Below, piece by piece: positions 20,311-32,107 of a stretch of DNA of 64,000 nt. Source of the stretch: Akebia trifoliata (lineage: Eukaryota > Streptophyta > Magnoliopsida > Ranunculales > Lardizabalaceae); assembly GCA_017979445.1 (NCBI GenBank), contig CM030707.1, forward strand, positions 19,148,586-19,212,585. The letters are read 5' to 3'. The position numbers and the translations under genes are program-made. Positions within the stretch are counted from its first letter, which is position 1, and the number at the start of each line of letters is the position of its first letter. The notes beneath the pieces are model-generated. The model saw only the letters and a list, made by a program, of their open reading frames with translations. It did not search any database and was not told the origin of the DNA.

Positions 20311-22620
20311 TTTAATTTAGGATTTGATGAAGGTAAGCTTACATTGAGCACGCTCAATGTGCATCTTTTCTCATGTTGGCTTCTCGAGAATGGTATTAGA
20401 AACCCAATGTCGGTGGAAGTGGCGTCTTCTATCTATGGAGTGGAGATGATCATCCATAGATTTGGTGAGGCAGGAATTTGAGGTTTCGTGAGGAGTTGAA
20501 GTTAAGAGATTGGTATGGAAACTATCCAATAGTGGTGAGTTCGCGATTATCTATTGTGGAGCTCAGTCAGAGTCTTGATGTTGGTTGATAAGAAATGATT
20601 GGTTGTTTGGATTGCTAAAATCTAAATCAAAATGAAACTTTTAGTTTAATTTTTTTCATCATTCGTGTCTATTAGATGTGGTTCGAAGAAGGAAGGATGT
20701 AAATGGTAACAGAATCGTTTCCCTAACTATTCTTGAGATGATAAAGTATACTTATATAAGCTCTATGATTCATATATAGGTGATGTTCAAGGCATGAATT
20801 TCGACGCCTTAGATTACTTTGATATCTATTCCAACAAATAATGTAGTAGGATTTAGATCTCTTGATGAAGGCATAGTATCAAGAAAGATTCATTAGTACC
20901 CTTTAATGTGTTTCGTGGTGTAAGGTATCTTTGATCACTTGGATGGGCAACACTACGGAAATATTAAAGGGTGTTTTAATTGGGTGGCTTCGCATGTAAT
21001 TATAGATAGAAATAAATTGGCCGATCCCTTACGTCTCTCGCAGCAAAAATCCTGACTTGATAAAGAATACTACATTATAAAGAATACTATATATATAGAA
21101 TAGATTGAAATTAATAGTATCTCAAGATCTGCGTATTTACAGTGATTCAATAATATTAATCGTAAAAAGAAGTTTAGAACACACCCTTCGCTATTAGGTA
21201 CAATGGTTTGATCAAAAAGAAAAATTCAATAGCTTGATCAAGAAGAAAACTTGTAGGTCGATTACCCCTTTCGTGAGCTTTAATGTAGACTCATCTTCTT
21301 TTGTATGGATTGGCCAGACTTCAATTGATGGTGTTGAATATAGGAGGGGTGTCGTTCCACCCTTTAATATATATATATAATCTTTTAATTATTGGAAATT
21401 TGAGGGGTATTTTCATCCACTTGAAAATCGATTGTTGAACCATCTGTTTATTATCTTTTTAATAAAATCTTAAAAATTATTGTTATTTTAATAAATAAAA
21501 AATAATATATTATTTTTATACTAATTTTCCCTTTTATAAATGAAGGAAGAGAGCCTAGAAATCTCCAATTAGCAAGTAAGCTAAGGTCACTTACTAATGC
21601 CTCAATAGATAATCCCATGTTAGAATCCTAATGTATTGGACTTCCTTTAAATATTGACCTTCTTTAGGATTGAAATCCAAAATTATTAATTGTGCAAATC
21701 AAGGAGGCCAATGGGCCACACCAATGTGAGTCTAATATGTTGGCCATTCTAGATGCAACTTTTTTTTTTCGAAAAAATTTATATGTTTTAGTTTGAAAAT
21801 AATTCTACTACTAGTAATATTGTTATGGGTGATTTAGACATACCTTCCATGTTTTGGTGAATATTTTAGATTAAACGATATGTTTTTAAGCTAATGGTGA
21901 GCCACCCTTGACTTATTGGTGCTCTATTATAGACTAACGAAAATTAATCTAAAAGCCCTTATCTTGACTCGGTAATTAAAAATCCTTGACTTTTCTCTTA
22001 AATATTTATGATCTCTAAGCTCTTCAACCTCTAATAAATTATTTTCAACTTTGTCTTCAATATGTGATTTTCAATTTCACCTTAACTTTTGGTCGACATT
22101 GATTTTTCAACAAAAAATTTTAAATTTTCATGAGAGTCTTCCATTTCTCCAGAAAATCTTATTTTGTTATTAAGATTCAAATGTTGAAGATGAAGGTAAA
22201 GAAATTGTACCTAAGGCATTAAATATGACTTGTTTTTGGAAGAAAAATCAAAGATTTTTCTTTTTCGTTGCACATTGAATGTGAGGCCATTCAAGTCATT
22301 TTTACTATGTTGAGAATTAGTTTGGTGTCAAAGGGAGTAGGGCATCAATTTACAAACAAAGAATGCTTCAAACATTCACCAAATGAGGGGGATTAATCTA
22401 ATTCACCCTTAACTCATGATTTTAAAACTTGTTACTTTGTGTTGTTTCGATGATCCCTAATACTAAGTCATCTCGGATTAAAGTTCACGAACAATACCAA
22501 GATAGCGATCTCGGTCTTCAACAATTTTAATTTTTAAGTCATGATATAAACCAAGTTACAAATTGGAAATTATGATCATTTAAAAGATTAATAAATATTC
22601 CAAATTTTATGGCCCCTTCC
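20311..22620. other. Intergenic, no gene seen
   Basis: AT-rich. 20300-21020 may continue the LINE (fragments such as WVASHVIIDRNKLAD resemble an RNase H-like end) but is too broken to assign. Nothing else supported. Confidence 0.35.
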
Positions 22621-22769
22621 ACTTATGTTTAGGTGGCAGCTATACTAATCTTGGTTGGTTTGACACGTTGCAAGGCAACCTTGAGGTCCTGGGTTCAAGT
22701 CTAGCTTACCCATAAAAAAAAATAAAGAAAAAAAAATGGGAGACCAACTTTTGCTTGTACATAATTAAG

Positions 22770-23065
22770 GCTTAAAATGGATTGGATTTTTATTCGAAAT
22801 CCAAGTAATTTGAATTTGAATTTAGTGGGTTTGGTTTCATCAAGAATATTCGAATTAAAATATTGTTTAGAAATGGGTTAATGTCCCTTGACCCGAGTTA
22901 GATACGATTTCATCCTTATATTCGTCAAGATCTGAATGATATATTATTTTGCAAGTTATATTATTATATTTCTTAAGTCATCATTCATCAACCAACAATG
23001 ATTAGTTATATGGTCAATGTCTCTTTTCAAAATGGAGAGGTCTTGAGTTCAAATTACCATTTATA
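22770..23065 (+). repeat. Dispersed repeat copy 1 (partner at 47050-47350)
   Basis: Shares with 47050-47350 a run from GGCTTAAAATGG / GACTTAAAATGG through TTTCATCAAG, CGAATTAAAATAT and AACCAACAATG to AGAGGTCTTGA, about 300 bp in the same orientation. There is no coding signal. The class is unknown. Confidence 0.75.
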
Positions 23066-24190
23066 TTGTAGCAATTTTATTTGAAATAATCTTAAATGGT
23101 TTGACATTATCCAGATATGATTTTAATGAAAGTAAAATATTTCGGATATGATTTTAGCTAGTATGATTCTATGGATAAAATTCGGATACGGATATGGATA
23201 TGGACACACTCATATCTGACCTGAACCCGATCCCTACACATAATGGACCAGAAATAATGGGGCGAAACCTGAATGACAAAATCTTAGGCTCTTGGCCCGG
23301 GCTACTTAAGGTGGTTCAAGTTATGACCCCTTAGCATGCATCATTTGTAGTTCTAGAAATTAAGTTCACTTGGAATTTTGTTTTGACTTAGTCAAACCTT
23401 TTTAAATAGTGGTATTATAATGAGAGAAGGTCGAGAAGTGGTTAATTTTGGGTGGTCATAAATGCCCTGACTTTTATATTTATATTTAATCTAATAAATG
23501 TTCATTTTAGTCAAAAATCAAGAAAATTGAAAACACGACCCTCAAATAGTTTTCAAAATTACAACAAAAATATATTATTTACTATTTACTATGTAATATT
23601 CACACACTCTTTAATCAATATTTTAAATTATAGATAAATCTTTTTGATACATGTGTTTGCACATACCACCTTCTAGTATATATAAGGTCAGATACCGATG
23701 ACTCATGGAAAAAGATACATGATCCCTCGACTATCTAAACATGATATTCAACAATTAGGATTTATCCTCGGGATGAGTATCCACAAGATATATATAATTG
23801 GGAAGTGTATAAATCCTGAGTATTGGATTTCATGTTTACAAGGTAGGGATCTTGTGTTTTCTCATGATTTTCATCATCTTAATTATATATCAATATGATA
23901 AAACACAATTGTAAGTCCCACTCCAGTTACAATTATGGGGGATAAAGGCATCTTCCAGGTAGAATGGAGTGGGTTCCAAACTTTCCCCATTTCTCTAAAC
24001 CTCCTTTAACTTTATTGTTTTTCTTATCTTTGTCCCATTCTCTCCATTTCTCTTAACCTCCTTCAACTTTATTGTCTTTCTTATCTTTGTTTTCTTTCCT
24101 TTTCAATAATATCCTTAAATTTTACTATATTTTCTCTTTTATCTTTATTTTCAATTTTTTATTTTTCTCCTTCACTCCCTAACTCCAAAG
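23066..24190. other. Intergenic, no gene seen
   Basis: AT-rich, with a pyrimidine-rich duplicated phrase at about 23983-24100 (CCATTTCTCTAAACCTCC and CCATTTCTCTTAACCTCC). No supported gene. Confidence 0.4.
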
Positions 24191-24475
24191 ATATGGGTTG
24201 GGAGACACGGTAACAACCTCTATGGTGAGTAGATCATCCTTACAAAAAATAAGCTCATTCCGAAACTTCTAATCCCATGAAAAGTGGTTACAAACTAACA
24301 GTAAAAAATTGATGGTCCACGATTCTTCAACTTATAAATTAGGGTTAGAAATTTTAGAATGAGTTGATTTTCTATGAAAATGATTTCTTTACCAAAGAGA
24401 TCTTTCTCACAAAAAATCAGGTTATTCTAAAACTTTTAGCCCCTATAGGACAAAATGCTTTGTCTTTTGAATCCA

Positions 24476-24523
<48 letters not shown>

Positions 24524-24524
24524 C

Positions 24525-24883
24525 GGGTTCCTGCAACACACATATAGACAACGTGTTGTCTTATATGGGCAAAAATATTTGGAATGGGCTGATTTTTTGT
24601 GAGGATGATCTCTGTGATGAGGGGATCATCCTGGCAAAAAATCATCCCATTCCAAAACTTGTAACCCCATCAAAATTGATTTACAAAAATTGGACAGTCT
24701 ATAATTTTTCAACAAAAATTGGACGGTCTAGAAGTTTCATAGCTGATTTTTGGCAAGGATGATCTCTTCACCACAGAGATCATCCTCACAAAAAATCAGC
24801 CCATTCCAAACATTTTTGCCCATATAAGACAAAACACGTTGTCTATATGTGTGTTGAAATGGTTGTCGTTTGAACCTGACCCT
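24525..24883. mobile_element. Two-hairpin MITE, type B ends, copy 1
   Basis: Begins GGGTTCCTGCAACACACATA and ends GTCGTTTGAACCTGACCCT. Both subterminal arms carry ACGTGTTGTCTTATATGG or its complement. The core is as in the type A copies, with looser hairpins. Confidence 0.8.
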
Positions 24884-24884
24884 A

Positions 24885-24919
<35 letters not shown>

Positions 24920-24921
<2 letters not shown>

Positions 24922-25293
24922 GTAGGGTTCCTGCAAACACATTGCGACACACATATAGAAACGTGTTTTTCTTATATGGGCAAAAATGTTTGGAATGGGC
25001 TGATTTTTTGTGAGGATGATCTCTGTGATGAGGGGATCATCCTGGCCAAAAATCATCCCATTCCAAAAGTTGTAACCCCATCAAAATTGATTTACAAAAA
25101 TTGGACGGTCTATAATTTTTCAACAAAAATTGGACGGTCTAGAAGTTTCATAATGAGCTGATTTTTGGCAAGGATGATCTCCTCACCACAGAGATCCTCC
25201 TCACAAAAAATCAGCCCATTCCAAACATTTTTCCCATATAAGACAAAACGCGTTGTCTATATGTGTGTTGAAAAGGGTTGTCGTTTGAACCTG

Positions 25294-25297
<4 letters not shown>
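24920..25297. mobile_element. Two-hairpin MITE, type B ends, copy 2
   Basis: Begins GGGTAGGGTTCCTGCAAACA and ends TTTGAACCTGACCC. It is nearly the same as copy 1 over most of its length, so the two are recent relatives or a duplication. The left (TA)n is about 36 bp. Confidence 0.8.
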
Positions 25298-25344
<47 letters not shown>

Positions 25345-25346
<2 letters not shown>

Positions 25347-25723
25347 GTCCCGTTCGCCACCCTTAGTTTTACCACACACTTTAACAAACGCGTTTTGTCT
25401 TACATGGGTTAGAAGTTTCGGAATGAGCTGATTTTTGGTGAGGATGATCTCTATGGTGAGGAGATCAACCTCACCAAAAATCAGCTCATTCCAAAACTTC
25501 TAACCCCATCAAAATTGATTTACAAAAAATGACGGTCCACGATTTTCAACGTGTTAAACATGGGGCTAAACATTTCGGAATGGGCTGATTTTTGGGGAGG
25601 ATGATCTTCTAATCATAGAGATCATCCTCACCAAAAATCAACTCATTCCAAAACTTCTAACCCATGTAGGACAAAAAACGTTGTTAAAGTGTGTGGTAAA
25701 ACTTAGGGTGCTGAACATTTCCC
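25345..25723. mobile_element. Two-hairpin MITE, type C ends
   Basis: Begins GGGTCCCGTTCGCCACCCTT, ends TTAGGGTGCTGAACATTTCCC. The arms carry TTACCACACACTTTAACAA and its complement, a sequence absent from types A and B. Flanked by (TA)n. Confidence 0.82.
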
Positions 25724-25753
25724 TATATTATATATATTATATATATATATATA

Positions 25754-26107
25754 GGGTCCCGTTCAGCAACAAACATTTTGGCAAAACATTTTTCAAAACA
25801 TGGGTTAGAGGTTTTGGAATGGGCTGATTTTTAGTGAGGATGATCTCTACGGTGAAGAGATCATCCTCACCAAAAATCAGCCCATTCCAAAACTTCTAGC
25901 CCCAGTTTACAAGTTGAAAAATCGTGGACCGTCCATTTTTTGTAAACCATTTTTGATGGGGTTAGAAGTTTTGGAATGGGCTGATTTTTGGTGATGATGA
26001 CCTCCTCACTGTAGAGATCATCCTCAACAAAAATCAGCCCATTCCAAAACCTCTAACACATGGTTTGAAAAATGTTTTGCCAAAATGTTTGTTGCTGAAC
26101 ATTTCCC
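25754..26107. mobile_element. Two-hairpin MITE, type A ends, second copy
   Basis: Begins GGGTCCCGTTCAGCAACAAA and ends TTGTTGCTGAACATTTCCC, matching 16551-16915 closely 9 kb away. That defines the element's ends independently of the array. Confidence 0.85.
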
Positions 26108-26123
26108 ATATATATATATATAT

Positions 26124-26539
26124 GGGGTTAGGTTCAAGGGACATCTGAGAAAACATATGTAAAAATAATGTAACATTAATAAAATTTTAAAATATGGGTT
26201 AGAAGTTTTGGATTGAGCTGATTTTTTGTGAGGATGATCTCTATGATGGAAAGATCATCCAAAAAAAAAAAAAAATCAACCCAATTTGAAACTTCTAACC
26301 CCATTAAAATTTATTTAGAATGTGGACTGTCAAATTTTTATTAATTTTTATCAATAATTTGTAAATCACTTTTGATGGATTTAGAAATTTCTAATTGAGC
26401 TGATTTTTTGTGAGGATGATCTTCTCATCATAGTGACCATCCTCGCAAAAAATTCATCTCAATCGAAAACCTCTAACCCATATTTTGAAAAACCATTGTT
26501 TTTTCATATGTTTTTACATATGGCCCTTGAACCGCCCCC
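26124..26539. mobile_element. Two-hairpin MITE, type D ends
   Basis: Begins GGGGTTAGGTTCAAGGGACA, ends TGGCCCTTGAACCGCCCCC. The arms contain CATATGTAAAAA and its complement. The core hairpins are diverged, including an A-run inserted at 26259-26272. Confidence 0.78.
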
Positions 26540-26819
26540 TTATATATATGATTCACAATCTTAGGTTCACAAAAGTTTTGTCTTATGTGGTTTAAAATTT
26601 TTAGATTTGACTGATTTTTTTTTGCAAAAATAATCTTTATAATAAAGAGATCATCCTCACTAAAAACTAACTCAATCTGAAACTTCTAAGTTCATCACGT
26701 ATTATTTTAGAATTGTAAATCATCCATTGTTTATCGAAAATGTATAAATCACTTTTAGTAATGTGTTGGTAAGGAAAAGATTCCACGAAGTATAAAGGTT
26801 TTGATAATATGTGTGTAAG

Positions 26820-26935
26820 GGCACACGTTGAACTACATTAAATACACCTTGAAAATAATAAATGTGGAGGCATTTTTGTTGGCAAAGTCAATTTCAAATG
26901 TGTATTTAATGTAATTTAAAGGCACACGTTAGCAA
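26820..26935. repeat. Hairpin-forming repeat upstream of the ERF gene
   Basis: ACATTAAATACACCTTGAAA and the complementary TTTCAAATGTGTATTTAATG form inverted arms. GGCACACGTT occurs on both outer sides in direct orientation. A half-copy (GTGTATTTAATGCATCCACA) lies at 28911-28930 on the other side of the gene. Confidence 0.55.
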
Positions 26936-26975
26936 AACCTAATATTTAAATGAATTTTGATTCTAAAAAATATCG

Positions 26976-26981
26976 GCCGAC
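26976..26981 (+). promoter_or_regulatory. DRE/CRT core (GCCGAC)
   Basis: GCCGAC lies about 360 bp upstream of the ERF start codon. It is the core bound by DREB-type AP2 proteins, so auto- or cross-regulation is possible. Six bases alone are weak evidence. Confidence 0.35.
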
Positions 26982-27138
26982 ATCATAAAATTGTATTCAT
27001 GTCATCTAGACGTCTGGTGACTGGGAGACCGAGTTGACTCATCCACTTCATCGAGTTATAGAACAACGTGTAACGCGACTTTGTTTGATAAAAGGGCATC
27101 ATTGACGTGTACCATCCACCGCTTCTGTGGCATTTATT

Positions 27139-27241
27139 TTGACCATTGAAAATGTTGACCTTTTCAACAATTTAAAATTCTAAGTATTTATCTCTCTCAT
27201 GGTCAAACCACTTGATACTTTTGACTTTCTCCTAAGTTGAC
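27139..27241 (+). promoter_or_regulatory. Cluster of five W-box cores (TTGAC)
   Basis: TTGACC at 27139 and 27155, its complement GGTCAA at 27201, TTGACT at 27221 and TTGAC at 27237, all within 103 bp and just upstream of the TATA box. WRKY factors bind TTGAC[C/T]. This suggests defence- or wound-type induction of the ERF gene. Confidence 0.6.
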
Positions 27242-27259
27242 ATTTTTCCTTATTCAACC

Positions 27260-27268
27260 TATAAAAGG
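27260..27268 (+). promoter_or_regulatory. ERF019: TATA box of the ERF gene
   Basis: CTATAAAAGG lies about 75 bp before the ATG at 27340, which would give a 5' leader of roughly 45-50 bases. Confidence 0.65.
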
Positions 27269-27339
27269 ACTAATTCACAAGTTCCACTTCATTCATCATA
27301 TTTCCAAAAATCTGACCCACTCTTTGGATTCGAGATCAA

Positions 27340-27816
27340 ATGAGCAATTTACAAGTAGGGAATGTCACCACAACTGAGAAGAAGTACAAAGGAGTACGAT
27401 GTCGAAAGTGGGGGAAATGGGTGTCAGAAATTCGGGTTCCAGGCACACAAGATCGTATATGGTTGGGCTCATACTCAACCCCAGAAGCCGCGGCGGTAGC
27501 TTATGACACTGCGTTGTTTTGTCTTCGTGGTCCTTCGTTCATGGAGCACCTCAATTTTCCAATGCACTTGCCCGGAGGCCTTCGTACCGATATGTCACCA
27601 AAATCAATACAAAAGACAGCATCAGATGCGGGCATGAAAGTAGATGTCAAGTTGGCCACAACTTTACATGAAAATGTTGAAAATGTGAATGAAATTAGAG
27701 CGATTCATAATAGTCTAGAGAGCCAATTATGGGATGACGAAAATGATAACTCTAATGAGTTTAGAGAAGGGGAGGCCCTAAGTATTTCAGTTGACGACAT
27801 GGAGATATGCATCTAA
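27340..27816 (+). CDS. ERF019: AP2/ERF transcription factor, DREB A-5 / ERF019-like
   Basis: A DNA-binding transcription factor of 158 residues with a single AP2 domain and no intron, as is usual in this subgroup. The domain runs from about residue 15 to 74: YKGVR (16-20), [13 protein letters not shown] (23-35), [18 protein letters not shown] (39-56), ending LNFP (71-74). [14 protein letters not shown]...[16 protein letters not shown] with a CLRGPS segment is typical of the Arabidopsis ERF019/ERF020 subgroup. The C-terminus is acidic ([14 protein letters not shown], about 132-145), a possible activation region; I see no EAR repression motif. It opens with an ATG 75 bp after a TATA box. AATAAA at 27962 may serve polyadenylation. 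Both flanks are MITE-rich. DREB A-5 proteins act in stress and growth responses; the targets here are unknown. Confidence 0.95.
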   Translation: MSNLQVGNVTTTEKKYKGVRCRKWGKWVSEIRVPGTQDRIWLGSYSTPEAAAVAYDTALFCLRGPSFMEHLNFPMHLPGGLRTDMSPKSIQKTASDAGMKVDVKLATTLHENVENVNEIRAIHNSLESQLWDDENDNSNEFREGEALSISVDDMEICI

Positions 27817-27967
27817 TACGCAAAATATTTACATGTACGAGCTATATAATGATGTTAGAAACATACATGTGTGTGGCAATATTCTAAGCAACCTATGTAT
27901 TCTAAGCAATGTAGGTAATATATTGTACTTGAGATGCACCAAATTTTATACACTTTAGAAAAATAAA

Positions 27968-28810
27968 ATTGAGATACGTGTCAGGTTTTAATGGAATTTA
28001 GAGAAACCTCTTGATTTTTAAATTCATGACATGCAATTGACTTCGGTCATTCACAAGAAACTAATCAAATGACCAAAATGCCCTCATCCAAACCCTCTTG
28101 CCTAAAAGCCTTGATTGTTTTCAGCCTATGGCGTTTTTTGGTTGTTTAATATGTTCAACTCATTTGCCAAAAACCTTCACTCTTCTCTCCCAAAATCCTA
28201 GTGCCCATTGTTTTTACCCTTTTTATTTCTTTGAAAAGACATTGAACATGAGGACATTTTTATCATTTTACATTAATTTCTTGTAGAAGACCAAAGTCAA
28301 CGGGCAATCATAGTTTGAAAAAAATAGGGGGCATCTTTAATTTTAACCAAAATTAAGAGGGGTGCCTGGAAAACTAACCCGTTTTATTGTGCTTCCACTC
28401 ATCAAGCAACTTGACTACCAGTTATGATGGTTGATTGGTCATTCAAATTATCTTGACCAACATTTGTTTGAAGGTCTGTTGTATTAAATTGACATAAATA
28501 ACTGGAAAGATAAAGATTTTGACCTAGAAAAATTAGGGGGTATCCTCCTTTCCACTCTCTTAAAAGCCACATCATTAAATGCTCCTTGTGCTTGTTATAA
28601 AATAGTTATTTGGTTATTAAAATTGAATATAAATGAAGGAAAATGCTGGACTGACTTATATCGACACTGTGCTGACATGGCAATGTGCCGACAATCATAG
28701 ATTTCTTTCCATGTATCTCTAGGAATTAAATCTACGTTTATCTTTGCACTACCAGGTCGGTGCAGTGTAGAACGAAGTCCATGTAGCAGGTAACATGTGC
28801 CCTAAGGGCC
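27968..28810. other. Intergenic, downstream of the ERF gene
   Basis: No further gene recognised. Short frames at 28098-28286 show no family features. Confidence 0.4.
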
Positions 28811-28813
28811 CGC

Positions 28814-28819
28814 CTCAAA

Positions 28820-28862
<43 letters not shown>

Positions 28863-28878
28863 TATATATATATATATT
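28814..28878. repeat. Poly(A) followed by (TA)n microsatellite
   Basis: About 23 A, then alternating TA broken once by AATATA. Confidence 0.9.
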
Positions 28879-29032
28879 CTTACCAAAATAACCTCAAATA
28901 CTTATTTCCAAAGTGTATTTAATGCATCCACACGTCCGACGGTGGCACATGTTAACAAAATCCATTAATATGAATGAGGACCCAGAGTGATGTCATGTAC
29001 CCATAGAATGGGAATGGTGTCCACATGGCAGT

Positions 29033-29070
29033 TTTGGTAGGAGTTTAAAATATATTGGATTCCTACCAAA
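29033..29070. repeat. Small perfect inverted repeat
   Basis: TTTGGTAGGA at 29033-29042 pairs with TCCTACCAAA at 29061-29070 around an 18-base loop. Confidence 0.6.
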
Positions 29071-29079
29071 GTCATTTTC

Positions 29080-30600
29080 CACTTGGTATGCAATCCAATG
29101 TGTTTAATCTCCAACTAAAATGTGTCATCGGGTCACTGTTCTAGATCGCAATTATTATTCTGGTAGAGGGTTTGCCTTAACCCCGACTTACTGATATAAA
29201 AAAAAAGATTTATTTATTCACTTAAATGTGTTATATTTCACAATTAATCATAAATTTTACTTAATCAAAGTCTTAGTCCTCAATATATTTGATTCAGTAA
29301 TTGTTAGATTCTATTTATTTTCCATCTTTTTTTAACTTATAGACTCATTACGGCCTATCATTTCAAATAATGGTTGCATCCTCTGTCTTACTACTATGGT
29401 TGGCACATAATTAACCAATGCTTATTCTCAAAATACTGTCATTGTTTATTCTCTAGCCCATTGGGTTTCGTGTGTATAAAATGTGTTCTTGCCCTAATGT
29501 TTGAGATACACAGAATCCTAATGTTTGAGATACACAGAATCGAGTTCCGATCTATTCATCTCTACTGTTCTCTCTTAAAGGGGTTTTTTTTTTTATATAT
29601 ATACTATTCTTTCTAAATAACATCTTGTTCTTCTTTACAAATATTCGGTTGCTTGTACATCGTTTGATTTGATCGAGTTCGACATAGATCTACTAAAAGA
29701 AGTTCACGATCCATTGTACTTTATACCTCCACATGATATCATTTTACTAGTTTTCTTACTTGTTTTTTGATTTCTTTAAACATCATGTGAATGATACGTA
29801 GTAGATGTTCGTATAAGATAGTATAATATCTTGTGGACGGCCAACAAATGGGCTTGAACTCGAGACTTCCTTTATGGAGAGAGGCCCTGATTACTACACC
29901 CTACACTCATTGGTTCATCTATCTTGATATAATTACTACATTCATTAAGTTGTATGCTTTTGTAGAGGTTTATATAATTTCGAAGAGGGATTATGATTAA
30001 TAGGAAAGAAGAATTTAGTTTTAAGTCTTTAATCAATACAACACTTCGCATTAAGAAAAATGTGAGTGGGCCCTACGGTGGTAGAATAATTTGACGTACT
30101 TTTGACCCAATTAACGCTCCTAGAATGCACAACAACCTAACGCGCTTCGGCCTAACAAATATAGGCAACATAATAAGTGTTCGGAAAGTAGTTTTTGAAA
30201 ATGAAAGTCAACATATATTTAGATATGGGATTATCATGCTTTAATCATAGTGTATATATGTAAAACATGGGAGTGCCTAACAAAGCTTTGAAATTTGGAA
30301 GTACTGTATTTAATTCGAGAGTCTATGTATTTGAATTCTGAACTCTATTCAGCTAAAGCAACTAAAGAGGTCATGTATTTTTCTGAACTTATCGGCCCAA
30401 TTACCTTTTGAAAATATTTTTCTAAAAGGGTCATATAAATAACCGTTTTGATATTTATTTATTTTTTTTACCAAAATAGGAATCCATCCCATTGACTATG
30501 CAATATGATTGTTGTGGGTGGGAAGATAAATACAATCATAGATGATTAAATGCCACACCAAATAAGATCTACTTCACCTTGGGAGATATGGTAGGCATGG
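29080..30600. other. Intergenic, no gene seen
   Basis: AT-rich. A 19-base phrase (AATGTTTGAGATACACAGA) is tandemly doubled at 29498-29540. Nothing else supported. Confidence 0.45.
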
Positions 30601-30602
30601 TG

Positions 30603-30947
30603 TTAGGGCTGTCAATGGATTGGTTCTCGATCAGCCAATCAATCTGATAAGGATCGGATTGGACCTGAAATTGATCCGGATAAGAATTGGTTCAGGTTTT
30701 CTAAAGATCTCTCAACATTAATTTCCAAAAAACAGATCCAATAAAAACTGGATGGTCTCCGGATAAAATGAAATCCCATTTGACGTCCGCAATGTAGGAT
30801 AATTTTCATACTTCTCACATTTTGTCAAGATGGGGTACCCTATCGGATTACGATGTGGTTGCTCTGATAAGACCCAAATCCTCAAAATCCATATCCAAAG
30901 TTATTGTATTGGATTTTTAGCCTGATCCAATCCGTTGATAGTCCTAA
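30603..30947. mobile_element. 345 bp MITE with TTAGGGCTGTCAATGG ends
   Basis: The left TTAGGGCTGTCAATGGATTG and right CAATCCGTTGATAGTCCTAA are inverted with two or three mismatches. The interior repeats GATCCGGAT/ATCCGATC-type words. TAGGGCTGTCAAT ends are common among plant MITEs. Confidence 0.65.
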
Positions 30948-30991
30948 TTAGATTGGATTGAGAGAAGAGAAGGGAAGAGAAGAGAAACTCT

Positions 30992-31207
30992 CTGTTTGGA
31001 TTGAAAAAGAGAGAACCTGGGACAAGTTTGGAAATTTAAAAATATCTTAAAAAGAGATCTAGGGCAGAGTTAAAATTATAAAATATTTTAAAAGAATTTC
31101 TCTCCTCTTCTCCCCACTTTTGGAAAGAAAGACAATTCACATTTTTTTTTTCTCTCCTCTTATCTCCAATTCTTTTCTCTTCTCTCCCCACTTACCAATC
31201 CAAACAG
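30992..31207. mobile_element. MITE with CTGTTTGGATTG ends
   Basis: CTGTTTGGATTG at the left and CAATCCAAACAG at the right are perfect 12 bp inverted ends about 216 bp apart. The interior is GA-rich in one half and CT-rich in the other. Confidence 0.6.
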
Positions 31208-31993
31208 GAGAAATGAAGAGAAACTCATTTATTTTATCTTTTGTTCTCTCCATTTGTCCCAATCCCAAAGGTTTCATTTGAAGATATCACTATGATTAAA
31301 ATACCATCTTCAAACCCATTCCAAGCAATAAAATTATTCATGGTTTGGGGTTGTGATGATGTCTGAAATCTATTTTGTTGTTGATCACAAGGGATGTCCT
31401 GTACATAATGAAACTACTATATACTTACGTTGTAAGGAAAACTAGGGACTTCAAAATTTGGGAGTAGACCGAACAAGACTAAAAAATGATGCAAAGTTAA
31501 TGAGTTTGAGTAGAACTAATCGTCTTTAGGTCATAATCGTGTCGACCCATCTAATCTAGTCACTAAACGGGTCTTGTACAAGTTAGGGACATCAACCCCT
31601 TTTGACCCATTTAATTATTGTATACTTAAAAGTGTCTTGTTAACCCATGCACAACCTATTGAAATAATGAAACATAGGAGGTACCTCAAATATCAACGAT
31701 AAAATAGGGATGCTTAAAAAATTACCCTTTTAAACTTTGATCATGTTGTGTTCATGAATTAGACAAACACGACACAGCCCAACCTATTTATTAAACATGT
31801 TGCACAAATAAATAAACAATCGGATTTAATCAGATTGAACTCTCCTTTATTCTAAACTTCCCAAATAAATAAAAATAAACCTATTGGCCTTGCTCTAAGT
31901 TATCACAAAGGGAGGAAACAATAGTGATTTTGATTCCTTATATGTTATATAAGAAAGTAGAATCTCAAAGGAATGCTGATTGAGGCAAGAGGT

Positions 31994-32107
31994 TTAACTA
32001 GGCGTACCAAATTCCTTCTTGATGTCCTTGAAGGATATGGTGGCAGAACCCCTCCTTTTGGCTTTCTGCTGTGAAGGATGTTCCTTCCACCCTGTCATGT
32101 AAATCAC
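31994..32107 (-). CDS. NDUFAF5: NDUFAF5-like last exon
   Basis: 37 codons and [23 protein letters not shown] then [17 protein letters not shown]. The GW...RRGSATISF signature is intact. Acceptor TGTAG. Confidence 0.91.
   Translation of the reverse strand: MIYMTGWKEHPSQQKAKRRGSATISFKDIKKEFGTPS

Larger units (their letters stand above)
24195..26765. mobile_element. Head-to-tail array of two-hairpin (TA)n-flanked MITEs
   Basis: Five full elements and two partial ones follow one another, separated only by TA microsatellites: 24195-24478 (partial), 24525-24883, 24920-25297, 25345-25723, 25754-26107, 26124-26539, 26551-26765 (partial). All carry the CTGATTTTTGGTGAGGATGA core hairpins. The terminal arms fall into different sequence types, described per copy. 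Open frames across the array arise from the hairpins and are not genes. Confidence 0.85.

Noticed and set aside
24364..24762. 132-codon frame and its antisense partners across the MITE array
   Set aside because: They read through hairpins and (TA)n tracts (runs of Y-I-Y-I) and repeat from element to element, so they are by-products of the repeats.
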